Program-made: the position numbers and the translations under genes | Notes under the pieces: generated by a model | Database searches by the model: none | What the model was told of the DNA's origin: nothing | What the model saw: only the letters and a program-made list of their open reading frames with translations | Part shown: positions 25,046-33,904 of the stretch, one piece after another | Layout: every line of letters starts with the position of its first letter | Numbering within the stretch: position 1 is the first letter of the stretch | From: Ruminiclostridium sp. | GTDB taxonomy: Bacteria > Bacillota > Clostridia > Oscillospirales > Ruminococcaceae | Direction: 5' to 3' | DNA length: 36,062 nt | NCBI GenBank assembly: GCA_017635095.1 | Contig: JAGBMA010000146.1 | Coordinates: forward strand, 1-36,062

Positions 25046-25059
25046 AAAGAGGAATCGAT

Positions 25060-25896
25060 ATGAGAAAGAGTATAAGATCACTTGCAGCGGCTCTTGCTGC
25101 TATAACCGCTATGTCCTGCGTGAACGTGACGGCGTTTGCGGACAAGCTCAAGGTCGTTGACGGAGTTACATATAAGTATTCTGACACCGGAGAGCAGAAA
25201 GGCAAGTACACCGGCTGGGCTAAGAACTCAAAAGGCAAGGTTTATTACAAAAACGGCGTAAAGTTAAAAAACTGCTGGCTCAAAGTAAACGGAAAGAGAG
25301 CGTATTATCTCAAAAGTAACGGCATAATGGCGGTCGGTGATGTAGAGTTCAAGGACGGAAGAACATATCATTTTGAAGCCGACGGAAAGCTTGGAAGAGC
25401 GCCGTTGATATTTGCCGCAGTCGAAACCAATAATGCGTGGGTTTTTTATCAGAAAGTGACCGTGGTGGACTCGGCAGGTAATATATACTGGTCGGGAGTA
25501 TATGAAGACAGATCCAAAGAAATAACATTTTGGGAAGACGACTGGTATGACAAATTGTTGAAAAACACTGCATCAGATGTAAAGAAAACCATAAGCGTGA
25601 AAACGCTTAAAAAGATAGGTTCATTCCTTAATGATGCCGAAAAATACAGTAGCTTCGACAACAAGGTTTATGAATACGATGACGGCGATGACGGCGGTAT
25701 TACGACAATATATGGCATCTATAAAGATACAGACGGGAAAACAAAATTTATTGAAATATGCAAATATGGTGATATATATGAGTGTATAGGTAATAATGAT
25801 GTCGAGGATTTCGTGAACTCGATGATAAATGAAGACGAGATGAGAGTTTTCTTCGGCGGCTGTGCCGGATATAATGATCTTGTTGACAATGACTGA
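25060..25896 (+). CDS. Secreted protein with wall-binding-like repeat module 2
   Basis: Start at the ATG behind AGAGGAA; an upstream GTG overlaps the previous stop and would bury that site. The 278 residues begin with a signal peptide (cleavage likely after AFA) and the same module as its neighbour, VDGVTYKYSDTGEQKGKYTG and WAKNSKGKVYYKNG. Shorter repeats follow: VNGKRAYYLKSNGIMAVGDV and FKDGRTYHFEADGKLG. The C-terminal ~160 residues are acidic and differ completely from the paralogs (FWEDDWYDKL, YEYDDGDDGGITTIYGIY). It shares a transcript with the 23831 gene and ends at a bidirectional terminator. Confidence 0.85.
   Translation: MRKSIRSLAAALAAITAMSCVNVTAFADKLKVVDGVTYKYSDTGEQKGKYTGWAKNSKGKVYYKNGVKLKNCWLKVNGKRAYYLKSNGIMAVGDVEFKDGRTYHFEADGKLGRAPLIFAAVETNNAWVFYQKVTVVDSAGNIYWSGVYEDRSKEITFWEDDWYDKLLKNTASDVKKTISVKTLKKIGSFLNDAEKYSSFDNKVYEYDDGDDGGITTIYGIYKDTDGKTKFIEICKYGDIYECIGNNDVEDFVNSMINEDEMRVFFGGCAGYNDLVDND
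25141..25243 (+). repeat. Repeat-module copy 2
   Basis: Second copy of the module at 23912. Confidence 0.8.
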
Positions 25897-25963
25897 TACT
25901 ATGTTGAAATTAGCGGAAACTGTTATTACACGGCTTACATTATTGCAGAATGAACGTACAAAA

Positions 25964-25993
25964 CCCCGGCACTCTCGTGTGAGAATGCCGGGG
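25964..25993. terminator. Bidirectional terminator between convergent genes
   Basis: CCCCGGCACTCTC and GAGAATGCCGGGG pair with one mismatch. It lies between the plus-strand gene ending at 25896 and the minus-strand gene ending at 25999. The minus side continues TTTTGTACG. Confidence 0.8.
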
Positions 25994-25998
25994 TCATG

Positions 25999-28122
25999 TT
26001 ATTCTGCGTTATTCCGGTGTATCGGTGCGCCCTGCTCCGCATTGTACAGATACACGACCGAGGGCTTGTGGAACACCTGCCATTCTATCGGGCAGCTGAC
26101 AGCATTTTCCGGACAGCAGTAGAGATTGCTGCCGAACCATGTGAACGATACCTTTTCGCCGCTCCTGTACAGTTCAGTCAGACCGTCAACCGCGTTATCG
26201 TAACCGCCTGTGTCGAAGCCCGATGCGTTTTCGGTGCTGTCGCTGTAAAAGCACCATATCTTACCTACTATCTCGTCTCCGTCAAATACGAATATGAAAA
26301 ACTGCTGTTCCGAGATCTTTACCGGGTCGCTCACCGCAAGTCTGTCAAGTGGTATGCTGTTTTCAAACGATTGTGCGGACTCGTATGCTTCTTTTATCAG
26401 CAGCCGCTTCTGCTCTTCTCCGAGTTTTATATCTTCCGCAGCGCCGTCCGGAAGCGGCAGATACGGTCTTACCCGGTATGCAAACTTCGCTTCGTAATTC
26501 GACACTGCACCTTCGTCTCCCGGAATCAACTCGATCTTGCGGTTGCTTTCCGTCACTGCGTAATAACCGCCGCCGGACTTCACGAACATCAGCTTTGCGC
26601 CGTCGAGATACAACCGGTCAAGTTCATCGGTTATATCGGTCTTCATGTCTGCACGGTACTGCCCCTCAAAGTCTCTTTTGATTATATACGCAGCAATAAT
26701 TTTCGCATTGTAGCTGCCCGATGCCCAGAACCCGATATACTCATCAGACCCGACTATCGGCAGCGGATTTGTGTGATAATACGTTGTTCCGGGGTTGCCG
26801 TCCATTTCCGAATTTCTGTCAGCTTCATACATAGCTTCAAAAAGATCATGACGCAGATCATCATTGACTTCGCTGTAATACCTGTCCGGCATAAGCTCAC
26901 ATCTTTTCTGTGTATCAACATAGTAAACTCCGTAAACATCGTCCCATACAATGCTGTCATACGGGACATTCAGCTTACCGCGCATATACTTGTCGATGTA
27001 CATGATCTGATTTTCATTCAAAGGCATAGTAACGTATTTATTCCGCATTGCAAGGGCTTCACCCTTGTCCGCGTTCTTATAGTCTGCGCTGTACACCCTT
27101 GTCAGATCGGGATCCGATCCGGAACGCGGTTCTTCGCCCGGCTGCTTCATAAAACCGAATGTAAATACAAAGTTTTCATCGGTAATATTTTCAAGCTCGC
27201 TTTTATAGCCTATCGCGTCATACTCCTCTTTCCATTCATCTATGAATATGGAGCTGCAAGTGCCGTCATCGTTGAATGTCACACAATCGAAAGGTGCGGT
27301 GTAGTCGATACGGTACAGCGTTTCTTCAAGCTCGAACCAGCTTCCTGAAGGTCTGTCGTAGGTGAAGGTGTCAGCTTCAACAGGCTCTATAAGCGCTTCC
27401 ACAGCAGATGTAAGATACGGGTTATTTGTTGTGGTTTCCGCAGTTACCGCAGGTATATTCGGACAGTTAAATCTGTACTTCTGAGTATCGTTTTCGAGGT
27501 TCCCGTTTCCCTTATATACTATGTTTACTGCGTAAGAATTACCCGGTTCGAGCTCAACAGGAACCGAGCATTGAATAAGATAATCATAGCTGTCCGCTTC
27601 CATAACGGGATTAATCGCGCAGCTGGGATCGCCATGCTCCGCACCCTCAACATTTATCCACACAGCAGGCGAGTAAAACTCATCATTACCTTTGTACAGC
27701 AGATAAAAATTCGTATTCAGCCTTGCTCCGTCATACGCGACCGATGAAAACCTTACAGAAGCGTCGCTGAATTCTATCGTCTTTCCGTATGCTTCGCTTA
27801 TATCGGGAAGTTCGTCAATATATTTCACAATTGTTCCCGGTCTCTCGCCTCCGCTCACCGCTATCTTATCCCAGTTCTGCACCAGAAAGACGGCTGCACC
27901 GACTATCAGCGCGACAACTGCCGCCATACCGAGAGTATGGGTCACCCAATATATCACGCGGTCTTTCATGCTAACCTCTCTTGCGACCTCTACTGGCTTT
28001 AGCGGAACAGTTTTGCGGGTATCGTCAGGAATATCATAACCGCAGGAGCGCGGCATTGCAAGAGAAACATACTTTTCGTCAAGCCCGCCGAGAATGTCGA
28101 TAAACAATTCTTCTCTTCTCAT
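25999..28122 (-). CDS. Membrane-anchored putative anti-sigma/sensor (operon D)
   Basis: ATGA overlap with the sigma stop and AAGGAGG in the sigma tail. The 707 residues start MRREELFIDILGGLDEKYVS. A single helix at ~63-81 contains GMAAVVALIVGA and is followed by QNWDKIA, near-identical to the protein at 20623. The ectodomain is different. Its first part (~100-225, with ARLNTNFYLLYKGND and PVELEPGNSYAVNIVYKGNG) looks like a beta-sandwich. The rest is acidic and Tyr-rich with no family I recognise. The pattern of a fixed inner half and an exchanged outer half fits a signal receptor controlling the linked ECF factor; that function is inferred. Confidence 0.85.
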   Translation of the reverse strand: MRREELFIDILGGLDEKYVSLAMPRSCGYDIPDDTRKTVPLKPVEVAREVSMKDRVIYWVTHTLGMAAVVALIVGAAVFLVQNWDKIAVSGGERPGTIVKYIDELPDISEAYGKTIEFSDASVRFSSVAYDGARLNTNFYLLYKGNDEFYSPAVWINVEGAEHGDPSCAINPVMEADSYDYLIQCSVPVELEPGNSYAVNIVYKGNGNLENDTQKYRFNCPNIPAVTAETTTNNPYLTSAVEALIEPVEADTFTYDRPSGSWFELEETLYRIDYTAPFDCVTFNDDGTCSSIFIDEWKEEYDAIGYKSELENITDENFVFTFGFMKQPGEEPRSGSDPDLTRVYSADYKNADKGEALAMRNKYVTMPLNENQIMYIDKYMRGKLNVPYDSIVWDDVYGVYYVDTQKRCELMPDRYYSEVNDDLRHDLFEAMYEADRNSEMDGNPGTTYYHTNPLPIVGSDEYIGFWASGSYNAKIIAAYIIKRDFEGQYRADMKTDITDELDRLYLDGAKLMFVKSGGGYYAVTESNRKIELIPGDEGAVSNYEAKFAYRVRPYLPLPDGAAEDIKLGEEQKRLLIKEAYESAQSFENSIPLDRLAVSDPVKISEQQFFIFVFDGDEIVGKIWCFYSDSTENASGFDTGGYDNAVDGLTELYRSGEKVSFTWFGSNLYCCPENAVSCPIEWQVFHKPSVVYLYNAEQGAPIHRNNAE

Positions 28123-28679
28123 ATTTCGATACCCTCCTTTTCAAGAAATTCACGCAGCTTTTCACGAGTGCGCGTCAGGCTTTTTCTTACCCGCTCCTCG
28201 GTAGAGTTCAGATCTGCGGCTATCTCGCCGTATGTGCTGAAGTAGAAGAATCGACGAACGAACATGATCTGCTTTTCCCGCGGCAGAGTGGACAAAAACT
28301 TTTCGACCGCGTTAAGCACAGCCTGCCGGTCAACCGCGATCTCTACGCTTTCCTTCGATGGCAAACAGCCCGCTATCTCGTCAAAACCGACTGACTTGAA
28401 CCCACCGCCGTTCTTGATTCGTTTCGCGGCTTTGTACATATCTATCGCTATGTTACGCGCAATAGTCACAACAAAAGCACCGAGCTTTTTCGGTTTCTGC
28501 GGCGGGATAACATTCCACACCTTCATATATGTATCATTCGTGCACTCTTCGCTGTCCTCGTGACTTCCGAGTATGTTGTATGCCACGCTTCTGCACGCGC
28601 CGCCATATTTTCTGTCGGTCTCGGTGATAGCGTCCTCGGAGCGTTCGAAGTACAGCTTTATTATAATGTCGTCGTTCAT
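28119..28679 (-). CDS. ECF sigma factor (operon D)
   Basis: The ATG has AGGAGG upstream. The 186 residues contain EDSEECTNDTYMKVWNVIPP and VTIARNIAIDMYKAAKRIK. Sigma-4 reads LPREKQIMFVRRFFYFSTYG, EIAADLNSTEERVRK. It is a close paralog of the sigma factor at 22998, especially in the first 65 residues. The C-terminal KEGIEI overlaps the ribosome site for the membrane partner. The promoter matches the shared motif in the -10 but has a divergent -35 (GTCCG). Confidence 0.95.
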   Translation of the reverse strand: MNDDIIIKLYFERSEDAITETDRKYGGACRSVAYNILGSHEDSEECTNDTYMKVWNVIPPQKPKKLGAFVVTIARNIAIDMYKAAKRIKNGGGFKSVGFDEIAGCLPSKESVEIAVDRQAVLNAVEKFLSTLPREKQIMFVRRFFYFSTYGEIAADLNSTEERVRKSLTRTREKLREFLEKEGIEI

Positions 28680-28700
28680 TTCGTCCTCCTGCTTTTCTGT

Positions 28701-28739
28701 TTCTATTTATTATGACGATTTTTTTCGCGCAAAGCGGAC
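28701..28739 (-). promoter_or_regulatory. ECF-type promoter of operon D
   Basis: Minus strand GTCCG followed by CTTTG (from 28739), 17 nt, CGTCATAATAAATAG. Confidence 0.5.
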
Positions 28740-28796
28740 ACTTTTTTGAAAATATTTTTCATAAATATTATAGCGCAGAACGTCAGAAAATGCAAG

Positions 28797-28830
28797 AAAA
28801 GCATCACCGATATATTCCGATGATGCTTTT
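28797..28830 (-). terminator. Intrinsic terminator of operon E
   Basis: Minus strand AAAAGCATCATCG pairs with CGGTGATGCTTTT (one G-T pair), then CTTGC, 5 nt after the stop codon. Confidence 0.85.
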
Positions 28831-28834
28831 TCTG

Positions 28835-31681
28835 TTATTCTGAGATTATTTCGGGAGTATCGGCGGTTATGTCGAACTCACAGTAGATCATTATCTCTTT
28901 GGTCTTTCCGTCGATCACTGCGCTGAACTTCTTCCCCAACCGATAGTGTCCGGCAGAAAGTGTACCAAACAATTCCTTCCACTCAATAGTTCCCATAATG
29001 CCGGACGAACCGCCGCCGGTAAATGCAGTCAGAGTGGGTGACGAAGACTTCCGCGAAACCGCGCCTTCCGCTGCGGAAAGTGTCTTCCATTCACCTTCGG
29101 CTGTCTGTTTTTGCAGCGAAAACTCTTTATCGCTTAACGTTCTTACGTTATAGTCTCCTCCGAGACTTTCAAACGCAAATCGTCCGCCCGTCCGCGAAAG
29201 CTCGATCGGTCGTATCTGCAAACCGAACTCGTTTGTCATATAATCCTCGACTGTGAATTCCGCGTATATCGTTTCGGAAACGCTGCCGCCGGTGAACGTA
29301 AGGCCTATGCGATATTCCCCGACAGGAAGACTGCCCGCTCTTTCCCGCCAGTCAACGGTAAATGTCACTACATCACCCGCGTTTATTTTTCGGGCAGTCT
29401 CCGGTGTGGGGATCCCCGGAACAGCGGTAGTATAATACTCTGTCCATTTGCCGTTTTTCTTCTGCTCAATTACATAGCGGTTCTCATTGAAACTCATGTG
29501 TTCGCTGACCGTATCGCCTATACTTGCGGCATCGAGCGTTATCCAGCGCGCGGTATTCCGTTTAGTGTTAAGTGTTATACCGAGCTTTGAATCTATCTCG
29601 GAAACATCGAATTCCATATAAAAGTCACATTGGTCGTAATCACCTGTTTTCCGGAAATCCATGAACTCCTTGACTAACCGATAATGTCCGGCGGGAAGAT
29701 ATCCGTAAATGTAAGTCCAGTTTATCTGATTTTCATTATGCGCGCCGGGCTCAAGGATATATCCGATATCCGTCCAAGCGACTTCATTGTTCAGATATTT
29801 TACAGGTTCCCACTTGTCGCCGTTCTTGCACTCTATACTGTATGGTTCACCGTATGTGAGTTCTCCCGTGGCATTACCGCCTTTCTGATCTATAAGGAGC
29901 GTCATTCCCGCAGGCGTTACGTCCTTCGCGGAAATCGTTATTCCCCAGTCGTGAGTTTTTTCACCTATAACGAACTCGCAGTAATATGTGCTGCTGTTTA
30001 AAATATCATCTTTCGTTTCGCCTGTTCCGACATAGTTCACGAACTGCTTTGAAATGCGATATGTTCCGTCCGGCAAAGAGCCGTATATATCCGAGAAGTC
30101 CTCCTTTATCTCGGTCACGCCGTTCTCGGTAAGCGGCTCGACATCGGGCCCCCATGTCACGGGATTGCCGTCCACCTTTTTCCATTCTCCGGACCCGGTT
30201 TTCCTTTCAAGTACGAACCGAGCTTTATATCCGAGGTTACGCTTTACGTGGAAGCTTACTCCGCTTTGCTGCACAGCAAGTATTACGCTTTCGGGACTAA
30301 CGTTCTTTGCAGTCATTGTAATGCCGAAAATATTCGGGGTGTGTTCGTCTATCGTAAATTCAGCGTATGCAGTAAGCTGTCCGAGATGTTCTCCCGTTAC
30401 CTCGCTTGTAACACCGGCAATTTTGGAGATACGGTAGTGTCCGTCAGGTATTTCGCTCTCATACATATCATTTCCGTAAAACAGTATGAGGTCGTCTTCT
30501 TCTTTTCCGTATTCCTCGCCGCCGATTCCAAGAAGGCTGTCAAACCACATCTGTTCATCATTCCAGCGCTTTAGATTATCAGGGTCGTATGTCTGCCAGG
30601 TACTGCCCGTCCAGACCTGTATCTCATAGCGATTACTTAAATTGTATGCTAACTTATCCGCATTTTCAACATTCATATCTCTCGTGTAATGTAGATTAAG
30701 GCTTCCCCTCGTAAGGTCACTGACCGTTATTTTCAGTCCGCACGCTTCTGCGCCCTGCTTGACAAGGGCTTTGAGCTCGTCATCGGTGGGAGAGACTTCT
30801 GTGGGTTCTGTTGTTTCCGATGAAACAGCAGCTGAAGATTCAGGCAGCGTTGTGTCCGCAAATGTGCTTGCGCTTATTTCAGCCGCAGTATCATACAGAA
30901 GCGCATTCGTTGTGATTTCCGCAGATGTTTCTGTGGTGCTTTCTGTTTCGGCATCACGCGAACGCTCTGCTTCAAGAAGTTCCTGTTCCAAAACGGAAAG
31001 CTCCTGCTTTAGTCTGTCTATATGATCTTCAAGAACGGATATTTGATCATCGTATGCCGCCTTGATTTCAGAATAATAATCAATATCCGCTTCTATTCCC
31101 TTTATTTCCTGCAATATTTCAGGCGTTTCATCAAGCGCCCTTAGGTTCACGAGCGTCTCTGCAAGAGCGTTTAGAATGTTGTTTGCATCCTCTGCTTTTT
31201 TTGAATAAGCGTTTTTTTCAGTTTCCGCATTCTCGATCCCAGCTTTCTTTTCTGCTATCTTTTTATTTATTTCGGTTATTTTATCACTAAGAGCAGTTGT
31301 CTTGCTTGTCGTGATCTCTTCGTCCTTTGTCACCTGTGCTGCGGTAACAGCCGGTTCATTTGTCCCGGTGACGGTCACACTTCCCCCGCCCTCTTTAAGC
31401 AATTCTATATTGTTGTCGCTCAGATATTTCAGTCCAAAGAATGCCCCGGCAAGCACTGCCGCGGCCGCAGCTATACCCGCCAATGCTTTAATAATTTTAT
31501 GCTCTCCGGTTCTTACGTTCGTTGCTGTGGCTGCATTTGCGCGTACAGCTGCACGTTCTGCACCCGGAGCTGTGTTTTCAGCCCTTTTCAGCACGTTTTC
31601 AAGCGCGTTTTCAATATCGGAAGGGGGATATTTGCTCTCGGCTTCGTACATTGCATTTTCTACGATCTCTTTGATATCCAT
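28835..31681 (-). CDS. Membrane-anchored putative anti-sigma/sensor with coiled coil and five Ig-like domains
   Basis: The ATG at 31681 sits eight nt after GGGAG and two nt past the sigma stop; a GTG at 31687 overlapping the stop is possible. The 948 residues comprise a cytosolic N-terminus (~1-62) and one helix (~65-84). A charged coiled coil (~130-242, LSDKITEINKKIAEKKAGIE) and a Thr/Ser/Glu linker (~243-300) follow. Five tandem Ig-like domains of the clostridial WGITxxAKDVTPxGxxL type begin near 310, 445, 565, 684 and 793. Each ends in a YR(I/L)xK or YRIGLTF strand and an AEF or CEF edge. The third is closest to the family pattern (WGITISAKDVTPAGMTL). The stalk plus domain array suggests reach through the cell wall. 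Control of the linked ECF factor is inferred. Confidence 0.88.
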   Translation of the reverse strand: MDIKEIVENAMYEAESKYPPSDIENALENVLKRAENTAPGAERAAVRANAATATNVRTGEHKIIKALAGIAAAAAVLAGAFFGLKYLSDNNIELLKEGGGSVTVTGTNEPAVTAAQVTKDEEITTSKTTALSDKITEINKKIAEKKAGIENAETEKNAYSKKAEDANNILNALAETLVNLRALDETPEILQEIKGIEADIDYYSEIKAAYDDQISVLEDHIDRLKQELSVLEQELLEAERSRDAETESTTETSAEITTNALLYDTAAEISASTFADTTLPESSAAVSSETTEPTEVSPTDDELKALVKQGAEACGLKITVSDLTRGSLNLHYTRDMNVENADKLAYNLSNRYEIQVWTGSTWQTYDPDNLKRWNDEQMWFDSLLGIGGEEYGKEEDDLILFYGNDMYESEIPDGHYRISKIAGVTSEVTGEHLGQLTAYAEFTIDEHTPNIFGITMTAKNVSPESVILAVQQSGVSFHVKRNLGYKARFVLERKTGSGEWKKVDGNPVTWGPDVEPLTENGVTEIKEDFSDIYGSLPDGTYRISKQFVNYVGTGETKDDILNSSTYYCEFVIGEKTHDWGITISAKDVTPAGMTLLIDQKGGNATGELTYGEPYSIECKNGDKWEPVKYLNNEVAWTDIGYILEPGAHNENQINWTYIYGYLPAGHYRLVKEFMDFRKTGDYDQCDFYMEFDVSEIDSKLGITLNTKRNTARWITLDAASIGDTVSEHMSFNENRYVIEQKKNGKWTEYYTTAVPGIPTPETARKINAGDVVTFTVDWRERAGSLPVGEYRIGLTFTGGSVSETIYAEFTVEDYMTNEFGLQIRPIELSRTGGRFAFESLGGDYNVRTLSDKEFSLQKQTAEGEWKTLSAAEGAVSRKSSSPTLTAFTGGGSSGIMGTIEWKELFGTLSAGHYRLGKKFSAVIDGKTKEIMIYCEFDITADTPEIISE

Positions 31682-31683
31682 TC

Positions 31684-32163
31684 TCACCGCTCCCTTCTCT
31701 CAATGAGTTTTTTCAGCTGTTCCCGCCCGCGTTTCAGCCGCGACAAAACCGCACTTTTGCTTACACCGGTGATCTCTGCGATCTCCTCGACGTGATAGCC
31801 CTCACAGTAGTGCATATACAATGCTGTACGGTTGTTTTCCGGCAATTGCAGGAAAAGCTCGAAAACCTGTCCCTGCTCTTTATCCTTGTCATCATAATAA
31901 ACTGCCGCCGATGTATCTGCCGGAATATCCTGCGTTCTGCTCCTTGCCCGGAGAATATCCGTACTGAGATTGACAGTACAGCGAAGCAGCCATGCCTTAA
32001 CATGGTCGTCGCCGTTAAATGTATTCCCGCAGGTGTAAAGTCTGAAAAACACCTCCTGCGCCGCGTCATCTGCGTCGTGCGGATCCTTGCAGCGGCACAG
32101 TGCGGTACGGTAAACGCTCTTGTAATACATGCGCATATATCGTTCAAGATCGTTGGCGGTCAT
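31684..32163 (-). CDS. ECF sigma factor (operon E)
   Basis: Start at the ATG with AGAGGGAA upstream rather than the GTG six codons earlier, which would bury it. The 159 residues contain DADDAAQEVFFRLY and VKAWLLRCTVNLSTDILRAR (sigma-2), then LPENNRTALYMHYCEGYHVE, EIAEITGVSKSAVLSRLKRG (sigma-4). It is of a different subgroup from the four ECxNDTY factors: it has the classic DDAAQEVF motif and lacks the KEG tail. The partner gene starts at the stop codon. Confidence 0.95.
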   Translation of the reverse strand: MTANDLERYMRMYYKSVYRTALCRCKDPHDADDAAQEVFFRLYTCGNTFNGDDHVKAWLLRCTVNLSTDILRARSRTQDIPADTSAAVYYDDKDKEQGQVFELFLQLPENNRTALYMHYCEGYHVEEIAEITGVSKSAVLSRLKRGREQLKKLIERRER

Positions 32164-32189
32164 TCCGTTCCCTCTTTTCACTTATGTCT

Positions 32190-32225
32190 TTTATAATAAC
32201 ACGATACAGAGCGCCGAAAAATTGC
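32190..32225 (-). promoter_or_regulatory. ECF-type promoter of operon E
   Basis: Minus strand GCAAT followed by TTTTCGG (from 32225), 17 nt, CGTGTTATTATAAAAG. The -35 is weaker than the consensus. Confidence 0.5.
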
Positions 32226-32286
32226 GCTCACCGCAAACTTTGTAACATCTTACAATATTATACATCATTTTTATTGCAAATGCAAC

Positions 32287-32315
32287 AAAGCTTATAGGTT
32301 GTTGCTATAAGCTTT
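32287..32315. terminator. Perfect hairpin in the gap between divergent operons
   Basis: AAAGCTTATAG and CTATAAGCTTT pair perfectly around a seven-base loop, then TATAATTTC. No gene ends nearby on the plus strand. Confidence 0.4.
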
Positions 32316-32341
32316 ATAATTTCTAATTAAATTAGCATAGA

Positions 32342-32367
32342 GCGCTCAGGCTTTCGGGCTTTTGCGC
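32342..32367 (+). terminator. GCGC-type hairpin in the divergent gap
   Basis: Decayed member of the GCGCACAGGC hairpin family (GCGCTCAGGCTTTCGGGCTT then TTGCGC), followed by CTGTTATTTATG. It lies ahead of the promoter at 32452 and may end an unannotated short transcript. Confidence 0.35.
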
Positions 32368-32451
32368 CTGTTATTTATGCGACGTTTTATACAAATGTCC
32401 AGCCGCCTTTTTGTAAGAAACTACAAATTGTTTCTCTTTCCGGTATATTCT

Positions 32452-32487
32452 GTCACAAATTGACGCTGATTTCCGTTTATATATATG
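32452..32487 (+). promoter_or_regulatory. ECF-type promoter of secreted repeat-module gene 3
   Basis: GTCAC followed by AAATTG (32452), 17 nt, CGTTTATATATATG. Confidence 0.7.
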
Positions 32488-32542
32488 AGAGGGACAAAAC
32501 CCACTTGAATAACACAATGGAAAGACAGAAAGGAAAATCATC

Positions 32543-33742
32543 ATGAAAAAAACATTAAGGATTCTTTCGGCAGCACTCGCAGCAATAACGGTAATGTCCT
32601 GCGCGTCGGTACCGGCGTTCGCAGATAAGCTCAAAACCGTTGACGGAGTTACATACCGCTATTCAGACAGCGGTCAGCAGGTAGGAAAATACACCGGCTG
32701 GGCGAAAACATCAAAAGGCAAACGCTATTACAAGAACGGCATTGTGTATAAGAACAAGTGGATAAAGACAAAGGCGGGAAAATACTACTACGCCGGCAGC
32801 GACGGCTATATGCGTACCGGCTGGGCAAAAGTGTCCGTCGGAAAAGGGAATTACAGCTATTTCGACAAAAACGGGATCTGGGACGGCAAGGTCTATTATA
32901 AAGGATATCAGCCGCAAAATCTTTATTCGTTCTTTCTTGACTTTGATCTGTTGTCCGCCGGCGATCTTGTCATAGGATACTCAAAGAGCGGGATCTCTTT
33001 GAAAAATGCCGACGACTTCACAGATACAAATATCTTGCAGCAGATACTCAAAAAAGACCTTTACACCGAGACAATAACCGATCTTATTTCCGACGATGAG
33101 ATAGAACTGTCCGATGAGCTGTTTCATGGCGGACGCTGCATAACGATCAAAAGCCGGTCCGATAATGGCGCATACCTTGAATTTACAAAGGATTCAGCCG
33201 GTGATTCTTATGTCTATAACGGGTACTTTGGCTTTGGTCTCAAGCTTAAGGATAAAGTGGCATTTGAAAAGCTGTCGCAGATAATAGACAAATATGACGA
33301 TGTAGAAGAAAGCCTTGAGGATGATGAGGAGGACGAAGAAGAGAACTCTGAAACGCTGCATATTGAGGATGTGATAAACACTGTCGAGAAGACAGTTCCC
33401 GCCGATATTTTCGGTGGAATATATGATATGAACGGTATTATAACGGTACTTTCGACAGACACGGATACCGCAGAAGAATTGATCGAAAACCTTTATCCCT
33501 ATGCGTCAAACATCACGGTAAAGAAGTGCAGTTTTACACTTAAGTACCTTACAAAAGTAAAAAACACAATATTAAAGAAACAGAATGAATTTGACATAGG
33601 CGTATCGACAGATGTTATAAATAACAAAGTGGTAATTGACGGAAAGACTATTCCGGACAAGCTCAAAAAGTTCATTGAAGACAGCGGCTTTTCGGATTGT
33701 GTAAGGTATGAGATCACAAACGGAGAAGATATAGACGATTAA
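32543..33742 (+). CDS. Secreted protein with wall-binding-like repeat module 3
   Basis: AAAGGAAAA precedes the ATG. The 399 residues have a signal peptide (likely cleavage after AFA) and then the shared module VDGVTYRYSDSGQQVGKYTG, WAKTSKGKRYYKNG. Further Tyr/Gly/Lys repeats follow: WIKTKAGKYYYAGSDGYMRT, GWAKVSVGKGNYSYFDKNG. From ~125 the protein is unlike the paralogs. It is rich in Asp, Ile and Leu, has an acidic run at ~255-272 (EESLEDDEEDEEENSE), and ends in a segment with VEKTVPADIFGGIYDMNGII. A surface-associated role is likely from the signal and repeats. A strong terminator follows. Confidence 0.85.
   Translation: MKKTLRILSAALAAITVMSCASVPAFADKLKTVDGVTYRYSDSGQQVGKYTGWAKTSKGKRYYKNGIVYKNKWIKTKAGKYYYAGSDGYMRTGWAKVSVGKGNYSYFDKNGIWDGKVYYKGYQPQNLYSFFLDFDLLSAGDLVIGYSKSGISLKNADDFTDTNILQQILKKDLYTETITDLISDDEIELSDELFHGGRCITIKSRSDNGAYLEFTKDSAGDSYVYNGYFGFGLKLKDKVAFEKLSQIIDKYDDVEESLEDDEEDEEENSETLHIEDVINTVEKTVPADIFGGIYDMNGIITVLSTDTDTAEELIENLYPYASNITVKKCSFTLKYLTKVKNTILKKQNEFDIGVSTDVINNKVVIDGKTIPDKLKKFIEDSGFSDCVRYEITNGEDIDD
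32624..32730 (+). repeat. Repeat-module copy 3
   Basis: Third copy of the module at 23912, lying ~8.7 kb away beyond two sigma operons. Confidence 0.8.
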
Positions 33743-33763
33743 GAGGTTCGCACCTATATTAAT

Positions 33764-33797
33764 AAAGCGCACAGGCTTCGGGCTTGTGCGCTTTTTC
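33764..33797 (+). terminator. Intrinsic terminator after repeat-module gene 3
   Basis: AAAGCGCACA pairs with TGTGCGCTTT around GGCTTCGGGCT, then TTCTTG. Best member of the GCGCACA hairpin family. Confidence 0.9.
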
Positions 33798-33833
33798 TTG
33801 AAAACTGAATGATTATCTGCTATACTTGGTTAT

Positions 33834-33870
33834 GTGCGAAAAATGATCGTTCCGGTCGTCTAATATATGT
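33834..33870 (+). promoter_or_regulatory. ECF-type promoter of operon F
   Basis: CGTCTAATATATG at 33857 with TGCGA 17 nt before it. The -10 fits the shared motif; the -35 is poor. Confidence 0.4.
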
Positions 33871-33904
33871 AAGAGCAAATTTGCGCTGAAAAGGAGGAAG
33901 CCGA

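Noticed and set aside
24131-25081. 316-codon minus-strand frame opposite the first repeat-module gene
   Set aside because: The sense strand has signal peptide, repeats, promoter and ribosome site; this frame has none.
25996-27348. 450-codon plus-strand frame opposite the operon D membrane protein
   Set aside because: No ribosome site, starts inside a terminator-proximal region, and is fully antisense to a gene with clear domains.
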